Shown piece by piece: positions 8,318 through 15,838 of a stretch of DNA of 64,000 bases (position 1 is the stretch's first letter; each line of letters begins with the position of its first letter). The stretch is from UBA7803 sp034522075 (GTDB taxonomy: Bacteria; Pseudomonadota; Gammaproteobacteria; Pseudomonadales; Azotimanducaceae), in assembly GCA_034522075.1 (NCBI GenBank), contig JAXHLO010000018.1, forward strand, positions 25,048 through 89,047. The letters are read 5' to 3'. A program made the translations under genes and the position numbers. The notes beneath the pieces were generated by a model. It made no database searches, had not been told where the DNA came from, and was given only the letters and a program-made list of their open reading frames with translations.

Positions 8318-8626
8318 ATGATCGTGAACAAACCGAAGATTGAACGCTATGACGTTACGGATTTCCTGGACGACGAAGAAGACGTCCTCGCATACCTGAA
8401 CGCCGCATTCGAAGATGGCCATGCCGACGTGGTTGCGCAAGCTATCGGCAACGTCGCTCGCGCTCGCGGCATGAGTCGAATCGCGAAACGGTGTCGTCTC
8501 GGCCGCGAGAGTCTGTACAAGTCGCTGTCGGATCGAGGAAATCCGGAATTTCGTACGATTCTCTCGGTACTGAATGCCATGGGTATCCGTTTGCGGGTGG
8601 AATTCGATCACAACGAGAGGCCATAA
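8318..8626 (+). CDS. HI1420-like addiction-module antidote protein
   Basis: The 102-residue protein has the shape of the HI1420/HigA-type antidote family: an N-terminal segment (YDVTDFLDDEEDVLAYLNAAFEDG) followed by a helix-turn-helix with AQAIGNVARARGMSRIAKRC and GRESLYKSLSDRGNPEFRTILSVLNAMGIRLRVE. In the family the gene normally follows a RelE/HigB-like toxin (HI1419 type). No such toxin is present here; the upstream space is taken by DUF2283 and the IS1380 element. It is probably an orphan antitoxin or acts with the DUF2283 protein. Confidence 0.75.
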   Translation: MIVNKPKIERYDVTDFLDDEEDVLAYLNAAFEDGHADVVAQAIGNVARARGMSRIAKRCRLGRESLYKSLSDRGNPEFRTILSVLNAMGIRLRVEFDHNERP

Positions 8627-8668
8627 GGCCGCCGTCGCCGAAGAGGCTGATCGGAAGGGCCAGCCGGA

Positions 8669-8704
8669 TTCCCAAATTGGGTATCAATCAGCCCAATCTG
8701 GGAA
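8669..8704. promoter_or_regulatory. Inverted repeat upstream of fic
   Basis: TTCCCAAATTGGG (8669-8681) and CCCAATCTGGGAA (8692-8704) are inverted copies with one mismatch in 13 and a 10-base spacer. Each arm is itself nearly palindromic. The site lies about 90 bases before the fic start and after the antidote gene, so it could be an operator or a weak terminator hairpin; no T-run follows. Confidence 0.45.
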
Positions 8705-8755
8705 CGTTTATGAAAGTAAAGGCTGTTTGACCCATTGCACACTATAGTAAATATT

Positions 8756-8784
8756 TCTTTACCTTAGATCATAAATGGTAAAGA
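8756..8784. promoter_or_regulatory. TCTTTACC/GGTAAAGA operator-like repeat before fic
   Basis: TCTTTACC (8756-8763) and GGTAAAGA (8777-8784) are perfect 8-base inverted arms separated by 13 bases, ending 10 bases before the fic ATG. A further GTAAA half-site lies at 8747-8751. The surrounding DNA is strikingly AT-rich for this genome, as expected of a promoter. The winged-helix at the Fic C-terminus is the obvious candidate binder, giving autoregulation; that is inference. Confidence 0.5.
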
Positions 8785-8794
8785 CTCTATTACT

Positions 8795-9949
8795 ATGACC
8801 GTGCAGCCCACAGGCCGTTACGTTACCGTTTCCGTGGCCGGCGAATCCTTCGAGGCCTTCGTGCCCGAGCCGTTGCCGCCCACGCTTGCGGCGAAGGAAC
8901 TGGTGACCCTCGACGAGCCGCTCCGCAAGGCCGAGGCGGCACTCGCGCGGCTGGACCTCGCCGGTGAGATGATCCCTTCACTCGATTGGTTCATCTACGG
9001 TTTCGTCCGCAAGGAGGCTCTGCTTTCCTCCGAGATCGAGGGCACACAGGCCACGCTGGAAGACGTGCTCGCCTGGGAGCAGACCGAGCAGGTCGGCGGA
9101 TCCCGCATCGAAGATATCGAGGAGGTCACGAACTACGTCGCGGCCATCAATCACGCCTTCGAGCAGATTCACTCACCGAAAGGCGCGCCGATCTCCGTCC
9201 GCCTCTTTAACGACTGCCACCGAATCCTCATGCTGGGCGTGCGCGGCGCCAACAAGCAACCCGGAGAGTTTCGCCGCTCGCAGAACTGGGTCGGCGGCAG
9301 CCGGCCCGGCAATGCTGTGTTCGTGCCGCCTCCGCCGGAGCAGGTCGGCGACCTCCTGGGCGACCTGGAGCGCTACATCCATACCGGCGATGATGGTCGA
9401 GCGCCATTGCTGCGCATCGCGCTGGTGCATGTCCAGTTCGAAACAATCCATCCGTACCTGGACGGCAACGGCCGCTTGGGGCGAATGCTGATCGCCCTGC
9501 TGCTCGATCACTGGGGCCTGCTCAAAAGCCCGCTGCTGTACCTGAGCCTTTATCTGAAACAGAACCAGGCCGCCTACTATCGCTGGCTATCCGCGATACG
9601 CACGGAGGGCGACTGGATCGGCTGGCTCCGGTTCTTCCTGGACGGCATCTGCGAAATCGCCGATGACGCAACGCAAACCGCACGCGGCCTCTACGCCCGG
9701 GTAAGCGAGGATCGCCAAACTCTGCTCGCAACGCCCGGCGCCACGGTCACCGCCATCCAGCTATTCGAGCAACTGCCCGAGCACCCTGTTATCACGATGC
9801 CGCTCGTGACCCGGCTGCTCTCGACAACTAAGCCGACCGCCGGCAAGGCCATTGACGTGCTGATCAGGGCCGGCATCCTCGCCGAAGTGGGTGAGCGCAA
9901 ACGCGACCGGCTGTATCGATATGATGGCTACCTCCAGGTTCTGGACTAA
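8795..9949 (+). CDS. Class II Fic protein with C-terminal winged helix
   Basis: A 384-residue protein. The Fic active-site motif HPYLDGNGRLGR lies at about residues 219-230, with the catalytic His and the GNGR anion hole intact. An inhibitory helix motif of the S-x-x-x-E-G type (SSEIEG, about 77-83) lies N-terminal, defining class II, in which the Glu blocks ATP until displaced. The C-terminal 70 residues (AIQLFEQLPEHPVITMPLVTR...TAGKAIDVLIRAGIL) form a winged-helix typical of DNA-binding Fic proteins. The enzyme should transfer AMP to a protein hydroxyl. It stands alone behind operator-like repeats. Targets cannot be inferred. Confidence 0.92.
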   Translation: MTVQPTGRYVTVSVAGESFEAFVPEPLPPTLAAKELVTLDEPLRKAEAALARLDLAGEMIPSLDWFIYGFVRKEALLSSEIEGTQATLEDVLAWEQTEQVGGSRIEDIEEVTNYVAAINHAFEQIHSPKGAPISVRLFNDCHRILMLGVRGANKQPGEFRRSQNWVGGSRPGNAVFVPPPPEQVGDLLGDLERYIHTGDDGRAPLLRIALVHVQFETIHPYLDGNGRLGRMLIALLLDHWGLLKSPLLYLSLYLKQNQAAYYRWLSAIRTEGDWIGWLRFFLDGICEIADDATQTARGLYARVSEDRQTLLATPGATVTAIQLFEQLPEHPVITMPLVTRLLSTTKPTAGKAIDVLIRAGILAEVGERKRDRLYRYDGYLQVLD

Positions 9950-10047
9950 GGACATCTACGCTGGTCGCGGTGCCTGTGGTCTGCACCGGCCCCGAAAGCT
10001 ACGATCACTGTACACTGTGGCATCCGGGCGGTTTCTCAGGGGGATGC

Positions 10048-10413
10048 ATGGCAAACATGCTCGACATCGCCGCACTCCAGCAGTCGTTGCGGCGCTTCGC
10101 CGCCGAACGCGACTGGGATCAGTTTCACTCCCCCAAGAACCTCGCCATGGCCCTCTCCGTGGAGGCCGCCGAACTCGTCGAGATCTTCCAGTGGCTCACC
10201 GAGGTCCAGTCCGCCGAGCTCGATGAACCCACCTGCGCCTCCGTCGCCGAAGAGATCGCCGACGTGCAGATCTATCTCGCGCGCCTGGCGGACCGGCTCG
10301 ACATCGACATCCCCAAAGCCGTCGAGAAAAAGCTGGCGCTGAACGCTCGGAAGTATCCGGCCGACAAGGTTCGCGGGAGCGCCGCCAAGCGTTCCAGCCC
10401 CGAGGACCGCTGA
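10048..10413 (+). CDS. MazG-like nucleotide pyrophosphohydrolase
   Basis: A 121-residue all-helical protein of the MazG/iMazG type. The metal-binding pattern is visible as LSVEAAELVEIFQW (E-x-x-E) and VAEEIADVQIYLARLAD (E-x-x-D), with the conserved K-N-ARKYP tail. Such enzymes hydrolyse (d)NTPs to the monophosphate. The start at 10048 follows CAGGGGGATGC; the frame is open further upstream but without similarity. It ends three bases before the next gene, a nuclease-helicase, and the two form a tight pair. The pairing suggests a nucleotide-linked defence or stress role rather than general housecleaning. Confidence 0.85.
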   Translation: MANMLDIAALQQSLRRFAAERDWDQFHSPKNLAMALSVEAAELVEIFQWLTEVQSAELDEPTCASVAEEIADVQIYLARLADRLDIDIPKAVEKKLALNARKYPADKVRGSAAKRSSPEDR

Positions 10414-10416
10414 CCC

Positions 10417-12354
10417 GTGCTCGTCTACGAAGCTACCCGCGGCGAGTTCACCGACGACGTCTTCTCCAACGCCATCGAGGGCAGAATTCTCTCAGCGTTT
10501 CAGCAGCGCCTGGGCCACTCGACGGGGCGCTCGGAAGTCGATTCCTGGAAGAACTCCATGGTCTACATGAACAATGCGCTGGTGGGCGCGGGCATCCCTG
10601 CGGATGCGGGCGTGGCCATCGAGTTCCGCATTCCGCAGACGGCCAAGCGCATCGATTTCATTCTTACCGGCCTCGACGGCGCCGGCCGCGATGCAGCGGT
10701 CATCGTCGAGCTGAAGCAATGGACGAAAGCAGACGCCACGACCAAGGACGGCATCGTCGAGACCTTCGTCGGCGGCGCGATGCGCGAGGTGGAACACCCC
10801 TCCTATCAGGCCTGGAGCTACGCCTGGTTCATCCGCGACTACAACGAGGCCGCCCACGACGACCGCATCCAACTGCAACCCTGCGCCTACCTGCACAACC
10901 TGGAAAATGCCGGGGCGCTCACGTCGCCGTTCTATGACTCATATACGTCCGAGGCGCCGCTGTTCGCCCGGTCCGATTCGCAGCGGCTGCAGGATTTCCT
11001 CAGCCGCTACATCCGCAAGGGTGACCGCAAACGCGTTCTGTATCAGATCGAGAACGGCCGCATCCGGCCGTCGAAAAATCTGGCCGACCACCTGGGCTCG
11101 CTGCTCGACGGCAACCGCGAGTTCATCCTGCTCGACGAACAAAAGGTGGTGTACGAGACGGCGCTGGCCAGAGCGGCCGCCGCCGCGGAGACCGGCCGCA
11201 AGCAGGTGCTCATCGTGGAGGGCGGGCCCGGTACCGGCAAGTCGGTGGTGTCCATCCACCTGCTGGTGGAGCTGACCCGCCGCGGCCAGGTCGCTCAGTA
11301 CGTCACCCGCAACGCCGCGCCCAGAGAGGTCTATCAGCAGAAGCTCACCGGCTCCATGCGCAAGACTCGAATCCGCAATCTGTTCAAGTCGTCCGGCTCG
11401 TACGTCGGCGCCGAGGCCGATTCCATCGGCACGCTGATCATCGACGAAGCGCACCGGCTGAACGAGAAGTCCGGGCTCTACGGCAACCTCGGCGACCACC
11501 AGATCGCCGAGCTCATCGGTGCGGCGAAGTGCGCGGTGTTCTTCGTGGATGACGATCAGCGGGTGACGTTCAAAGACGTCGGCGAGAAGGCGCTGATTCG
11601 CCAGATGGCGCTGGCCGTGGGCGCTGAAGTGACCGAACACGAACTCAGCTCGCAGTTCCGCTGCAACGGCTCCGACGGCTATCTGGCCTGGCTCGACCAC
11701 ATTCTGGACATCCGCGAAACCGCCAACGACTCCCTCGCGGACCTGGGCTACAACTTTCAGGTTTTCGACTCGCCGCGCGAGCTGCACGACCGCATCCTGG
11801 AGCTCAACCGCATCAACAACAGAAGCCGCGTGGTGGCCGGCTATTGCTGGGACTGGAAGGGCAAGAAGGATCCGGACATCAAGGACGTGCGCATCGACGA
11901 GTTCGGCTACGCGGCGAAGTGGAACCTCGACAAGGACGGCAGGCTGTGGATCGTCACGCCGGGGTCGGAGCACGAGGTCGGTTGCATCCACACCTGCCAG
12001 GGCCTCGAGCTCGACTACGTGGGCGTGATCATCGGGCCCGATCTGGTGGTGCGCGACGGGCAGGTGGTCACCGATGCCGCCAAGCGTTCACAGCAGGACC
12101 ATTCGGTGCGCGGCTACAAGAGCTGGGTGAAACGCGACCCGGACGCCGCCCGGGCAGCGGCGGACCGCATCATCAAGAACACCTACCGGACCCTCATGAC
12201 CCGCGGGCAGAAGGGGTGTTTCGTGTTCTCGGTGGATCCGGAGACCAACGCATGGTTGAAGGCGCGGGCGGCCGGCCAGGCTGGCCTTGGGGACGAGTGG
12301 CTGATGGCGGCGGACAGAACGCCGCCGTACGGCCGGAAGGACGACGACGGCTAA
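10417..12354 (+). CDS. PD-(D/E)XK nuclease fused to DUF2075 helicase
   Basis: A 645-residue protein starting with GTG. The N-terminal part holds a PD-(D/E)XK-like core: RIDFIL with Asp at about residue 80, then VIVELKQW with Glu98 and Lys100. The C-terminal part is a DUF2075 superfamily 1 ATPase: Walker A GGPGTGKS (about 269-276), Walker B LIIDEAH (about 340-346), FFVDDDQR (motif III), LSSQFRCNGSDGYLAW (motif IV) and NTYRTLMTRGQKG, whose arginine sits where motif VI is expected. It probably couples ATP-driven movement on nucleic acid to cleavage. It directly follows the MazG-like gene. The family is common in defence islands; no experimental role is known to me. Confidence 0.85.
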   Translation: MLVYEATRGEFTDDVFSNAIEGRILSAFQQRLGHSTGRSEVDSWKNSMVYMNNALVGAGIPADAGVAIEFRIPQTAKRIDFILTGLDGAGRDAAVIVELKQWTKADATTKDGIVETFVGGAMREVEHPSYQAWSYAWFIRDYNEAAHDDRIQLQPCAYLHNLENAGALTSPFYDSYTSEAPLFARSDSQRLQDFLSRYIRKGDRKRVLYQIENGRIRPSKNLADHLGSLLDGNREFILLDEQKVVYETALARAAAAAETGRKQVLIVEGGPGTGKSVVSIHLLVELTRRGQVAQYVTRNAAPREVYQQKLTGSMRKTRIRNLFKSSGSYVGAEADSIGTLIIDEAHRLNEKSGLYGNLGDHQIAELIGAAKCAVFFVDDDQRVTFKDVGEKALIRQMALAVGAEVTEHELSSQFRCNGSDGYLAWLDHILDIRETANDSLADLGYNFQVFDSPRELHDRILELNRINNRSRVVAGYCWDWKGKKDPDIKDVRIDEFGYAAKWNLDKDGRLWIVTPGSEHEVGCIHTCQGLELDYVGVIIGPDLVVRDGQVVTDAAKRSQQDHSVRGYKSWVKRDPDAARAAADRIIKNTYRTLMTRGQKGCFVFSVDPETNAWLKARAAGQAGLGDEWLMAADRTPPYGRKDDDG

Positions 12355-12370
12355 GGACGACGACGGCTAA
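12339..12370 (+). repeat. 16-base tandem duplication across a stop codon
   Basis: GGACGACGACGGCTAA occurs twice back to back (12339-12354 and 12355-12370). The first copy carries the stop codon of the DUF2075 gene and the second copies it downstream. It is a direct slippage or repair duplication without effect on the protein. Confidence 0.9.
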
Positions 12371-12429
12371 GGCCCCAGTTTGCCACGACCGGTATGATCG
12401 CCACGGAAATATCAGCAGACGCTTCGCCG

Positions 12430-12639
12430 ATGGACCCCAATGACCGCATCCCCGACGTCCGCGACGGCCTGACCCGACTCGAACGCGTGGTGCTGCACGT
12501 GCTGCGGGAGGCTCAGCAGGAATTCGGCGGCCGCAACGTGCCCACGGCCACCCTGTACGGCCGGGTGCTGGAGTACGTCGACATCAGCCAGGAAGAGCTG
12601 CAGACCTGCCTTCAGCGTCTGACGAGAGACCCGCCGTAG
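12430..12639 (+). CDS. Small conserved hypothetical protein
   Basis: A 69-residue protein (MDPNDRIPDVRDGLTRLERVVLHVLREAQQE...) rich in helix, with GGRNVPTATLYGRVLEYVDISQEELQTCLQRL forming what could be a small winged-helix fold. The in-frame ATG at 12394 would add 12 residues; I prefer 12430 because the conserved-looking part starts there. It follows the nuclease-helicase by about 75 bases on the same strand and might belong to the same unit. I recall similar small proteins but no function. Confidence 0.5.
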   Translation: MDPNDRIPDVRDGLTRLERVVLHVLREAQQEFGGRNVPTATLYGRVLEYVDISQEELQTCLQRLTRDPP

Positions 12640-12709
12640 CGAACGCGGTGCGTTGGTGATATGGCGCCTCTGTGGCAACCTGCTTTGTCTATGGATCAGA
12701 GACCGTCCG

Positions 12710-12946
12710 ATGGCCCGTCTAACCATCACCCTCGACGACGACCTGCACCGCGCGCTCAAGGAAACCGCAGCCCGGCAGGGTCGGTCCATCGCCTCAATCA
12801 TCGAGGAGAGCCTGCGGCTGCGCGGCATTCAGGATCAGGCGAGTGCCCGTGCGCTCGTTCAGCAGGCTCGCCAGCGAGCGCAGCTCGATCCCGAGGAGGC
12901 CATGGCCCTCGCCGTGGAGGAGACACATAACGCCCGCCGGCAATGA
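12710..12946 (+). CDS. Ribbon-helix-helix antitoxin (CopG-like)
   Basis: The 78-residue product starts MARLTITLDDDLHRALKETA, a beta strand followed by two helices with GRSIASIIEESLRLRGI, the ribbon-helix-helix fold used by CopG and VapB-like antitoxins to bind operators as dimers. The C-terminal half (RALVQQARQRAQLDPEEAMALAVEET) is a flexible helix as expected for toxin binding. An ATG overlapping its stop opens a frame that resembles only the first few residues of a VapC toxin and then degenerates. The antitoxin therefore appears orphaned. Confidence 0.75.
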   Translation: MARLTITLDDDLHRALKETAARQGRSIASIIEESLRLRGIQDQASARALVQQARQRAQLDPEEAMALAVEETHNARRQ

Positions 12947-13101
12947 CGCCGCGCGTATTCGTCATCGAACTGACGATGACCCGACGCAATCTCGGCGAAC
13001 ACTATCTCGAGACGTTGGCCTACACACACCGCAAGCAAAGCCCTCGGACGAGCTGCTCTATCAAGACGCCCGGCTGCTCAGAAACCGTTCCGTGCTACTA
13101 A
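12943..13101 (+). pseudogene. Decayed toxin gene after the RHH antitoxin
   Basis: An ATG overlaps the antitoxin stop (ATGA) and opens 52 codons beginning MTPRVFV, which is how PIN-domain toxins often begin, but the invariant Asp-Thr that should follow is absent and the rest (ETLAYTHRKQSP...) has no family resemblance. The position and overlap are those of a toxin gene. I infer a deletion or frameshift shortly after the start. It could also be an unrelated short frame. Confidence 0.35.
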
Positions 13102-13693
13102 GGCTATAGTTCTCGCATACCAGGTCTAATGGAAGTTCGAAGTATGATGCTCTGATAAAAGTGCGGTCAATGCTGTGGCGCGAACCGATGGCATCGCCCT
13201 CATTTCCGTTCGAGGCGGTGCTCGTGCTCGAAGAGGTGGCAATGTATGCACAAGCCGACAGCACGTTCGATACCGGCGATCGTTTGATGCTAGACAACCC
13301 CCAACTGTCAGTCGGCGATCGCTGAGGACCTGGGCACACCAGCAAGCGCAGTGTCACTACTTCTACCGGTTCAACTCAACGTAGTCAATCCTGGTCGACT
13401 TTCCGGGATCTGGATGGTCGAAGCGCTCGATCGGAGGCCAGAAACGACTAACGGCGTTACCCGTGCAATCGAGCTCCAGTCAAAGTGTGGCCTTCGCCGA
13501 GCGGCTCGAGCTGAGCGGGGTCGACCGCGAGTTCGAAGCTCTCCGCTGACACGGCAGCGCCTGGTTACGGTCGTTCGAACAGACGCACGTGCTGCTTCTG
13601 GTAAGCCATGATCATGTCCTCGGCGTGGCATTCGCCTGATACGTCAGACAGCCTCGGCATTCCTTCACGGTCAGATTCGTGCTCGCGCGTGCG
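13102..13693. other. 592-base stretch without a recognisable gene
   Basis: Several open frames of 50-100 codons exist on both strands but none has a recognised motif, and their composition resembles shadow frames. A 51-codon plus-strand frame at 13170-13325 (MLWREPMASPSFPFEAVLV...) is the most protein-like. The stretch is probably worn mobile-element or toxin-antitoxin debris, ending just beyond the stop of the minus-strand redoxin gene. Confidence 0.4.
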
Positions 13694-14830
13694 CTAATCG
13701 AAGTCCAACGGCCGATAGTAATCCTTACCCTGCCTTTCGTACTCGCCCCGCAATTTCCTGAACGACTCCCCGGCTGACCCCTCTTCCGACAACGTGAGGT
13801 TCTGCCGGAAGAAGTTGATGCTGTCCGGGTTCAGCGCTTGCGCCATGTTCCAGTACTGTTCGGCCTTCTCGCTGCGGCCGTGGCTGCGGAACAGGTTGGC
13901 GAGCCGGAACGCGGCATCTGCTTTCTGCTGCTCGACACTGAATTCGCGGATGTTGCCGGTTACCTCTGCGGCCGACTGCACGTACTCGCTCGCAGTCCCC
14001 TTCGCCGCCCAGTCTTTGACCGCCGGCGCATAGACGTCGGTGCCGAAGCGGAATTTCTGCTCGCCTTCACCGATTTCATGGCTCTTGGCATAAGTGCCTT
14101 CATCAATCCGCACGATTCTGCCGGCCTCGTCCACCCAGGCAGCCGAGGGCACATTCACGAACTGAAAGGCACTGCTGATGATGTGATTCTCGTCGACGAC
14201 CTGAACGTAGGTGGGCTTCGCGGCATCGAATATGGGCCCCGCGACGGCCTCGCCGCCGGTATCCTCCGCTGCGGAAATGATGACGAAATTGGGATCGTCG
14301 ATTTCTTCGTAGATACGTTGCCACACGGGCACGTCAAATTGGCATCCTCACCACGACGACCAGGTCACGATCAGGGCTTTCTTGCCGGCGAAATCCGCCA
14401 TGCGAATGACTTTCCCTTCACGGTCCGTCACTTCGAAGTCCGGCGCCATGGCGTTGACCATCATGTTTTCCCGCTTGGCGGGTATCTCGGCGAAACTCCA
14501 GACCCGTTCTTCCTCGTCAGCTACGTAGGGTTGCTCGAGGAGATCGGCAAAAGCGGTCAGATCGAACCATTGCCTGCCGTCCTGCTCGACGAGAAGCCGA
14601 TCGTTCATCGGGATGCACATGTCCTGGTAGCACGCGCCCTCCGGCTTCAACTCGAATCCGTTCACCCGCTGCAGATCTTCGGGCCGGATGAGCAACCCAG
14701 CTCCGCTTCCGGTTTCATCGAGGCGGATCGTGTTGCCCTGATAAAGAACGGTGGTCTGACCCTGCTCGTGAATGGGTGTTTCTTCGAACGGATGCCGGAG
14801 TTCCGGATACGCCATGAAGTTCCTGGCCAT
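13694..14830 (-). CDS. ResA/TlpA-like redoxin, probable selenoprotein (in-frame UGA)
   Basis: Two minus-strand frames in the same phase are separated by a single TGA at 14350-14348. Read through, they give one 378-residue protein with the TGA at codon 161 inside KKALIVTWSSW-U-GCQFDVPVW. Thioredoxin-fold TlpA/ResA relatives have Trp-Ala-x-x-Cys here, and a known group carries selenocysteine in W-A-x-x-U-G-C. The part before the TGA (APDFEVTDREGKVIRMADF) and after it (NVPSAAWVDEAGRIVR, then a TPR-like C-terminal segment) are both well preserved, and a hairpin follows the TGA directly. The start at 14830 has AAGGCG upstream; ATG at 14815 is also well placed after AGGA. There is no signal peptide. 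It is divergent from the RIO kinase. A nonsense mutation is the alternative. Confidence 0.82.
14319..14350 (-). promoter_or_regulatory. Candidate bacterial SECIS hairpin after the UGA
   Basis: On the minus strand the TGA is followed after three bases by TGCCA (14344-14340), which pairs perfectly with TGGCA (14323-14319). Inside, ACG (14334-14332) pairs with CGT (14327-14325) around the four-base loop TGCC, whose G lies about 18 bases after the TGA. A short stem with a G in the apical loop at this distance is what SelB recognises in bacterial SECIS elements. The pairing is seen; the function is inferred, and folding energy was not computed. Confidence 0.55.
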
Positions 14831-14930
14831 GGGCTTCGCCTTTTGGGTCTTCGAATAGATGCCCATCCTAGCCCATATAGACCCGTCCATGCACAATGGC
14901 GCGCCAGACCGCACGAGCCAGTACTGCTGC

Positions 14931-15797
14931 ATGAAAATCCCCCAGGAACTTCAGACCCTCATCGAAGACGGCGTCATCGACGAGGTGCTGCGTACGCTCA
15001 AGAGCGGCAAAGAGGCGTCGGTCTACACGGTGCGCGCCGGGGGCCAGGTATTGTGCGCCAAGGTCTACAAAGACATGGCCCGGCGCAGCTTTCAGGCCCG
15101 GTCCCGGTACCAGGAAGGCCGCAAGGTGCGCGGCAGCCGCCAGGCGCGCGCCGTCGGCCGCGCCAGCAGGTTCGGCCGCCGCCAGCAGGAGGAAGACTGG
15201 AAGAACACGGAAGCCGACGCCCTGTATCAGCTTGCCGCCGCGGGGGTGCAGGTGCCGGAGCCGCGCGGCTTCTTTCAGGGTGTGCTGCTGATGGCGCTGG
15301 TCACAGACGGCGTCGACTCGCATGAACCAGCGCCGCGCCTGGTCGACGTGGATCTCAGCGCCGAAGAGGCCATCGCCGCCCACGACTCATTGATTCGCGA
15401 CGTGGTGCGCATGCTGTGTCTGGGACTGATTCACGGCGACCTGTCGGAATACAACGTGCTGATGGCCGCGGATGGACCCGTGATCATCGACTTTCCCCAG
15501 GTGGTCAGCGCCTCGGGCAACAATGCGGCCCGCGACATGCTGCTGCGCGATGTGCACAACCTGCGCGGCAGCCTGGGGCGTTTTGCGCCGGCGCTGGCAG
15601 GCACCCATTACGGCGAAGAGATGTGGGCGCTGTTCGAGCAGGGCGAACTGCAGCCCGATACGCCGCTCACCGGGCACTTCGAATTCGATGAGCAGGAAGC
15701 GGACCTGGACGCCGTGCGGTCTGCCATCGACGAGGCGCGCCGCGAGCAGGAGATCCGCGAACTCGGCCGTCAGGACGCAGAGCGCGGAGAGGACTGA
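14931..15797 (+). CDS. RIO1-family serine/threonine protein kinase
   Basis: A 288-residue protein with the RIO kinase layout: the nucleotide loop LKSGKEASVYTV, the invariant lysine in VLCAKVYKD, a basic insertion (RYQEGRKVRGSRQARAV), the catalytic loop LIHGDLSEYNVLM with Asp at about residue 170, and the metal-binding Asp in VIIDFPQ. The start at 14931 is the ATG just before the conserved domain; an earlier in-frame ATG at 14859 would overlap the divergent gene's leader. Bacterial RIO proteins are poorly characterised; the archaeal and eukaryotic ones act in ribosome maturation. The acidic C-terminus is unassigned. Confidence 0.9.
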   Translation: MKIPQELQTLIEDGVIDEVLRTLKSGKEASVYTVRAGGQVLCAKVYKDMARRSFQARSRYQEGRKVRGSRQARAVGRASRFGRRQQEEDWKNTEADALYQLAAAGVQVPEPRGFFQGVLLMALVTDGVDSHEPAPRLVDVDLSAEEAIAAHDSLIRDVVRMLCLGLIHGDLSEYNVLMAADGPVIIDFPQVVSASGNNAARDMLLRDVHNLRGSLGRFAPALAGTHYGEEMWALFEQGELQPDTPLTGHFEFDEQEADLDAVRSAIDEARREQEIRELGRQDAERGED

Positions 15798-15838
15798 TCC
15801 CAGCTCCTCCCGCATAATCACCTGCCAAGGGGGAACGC

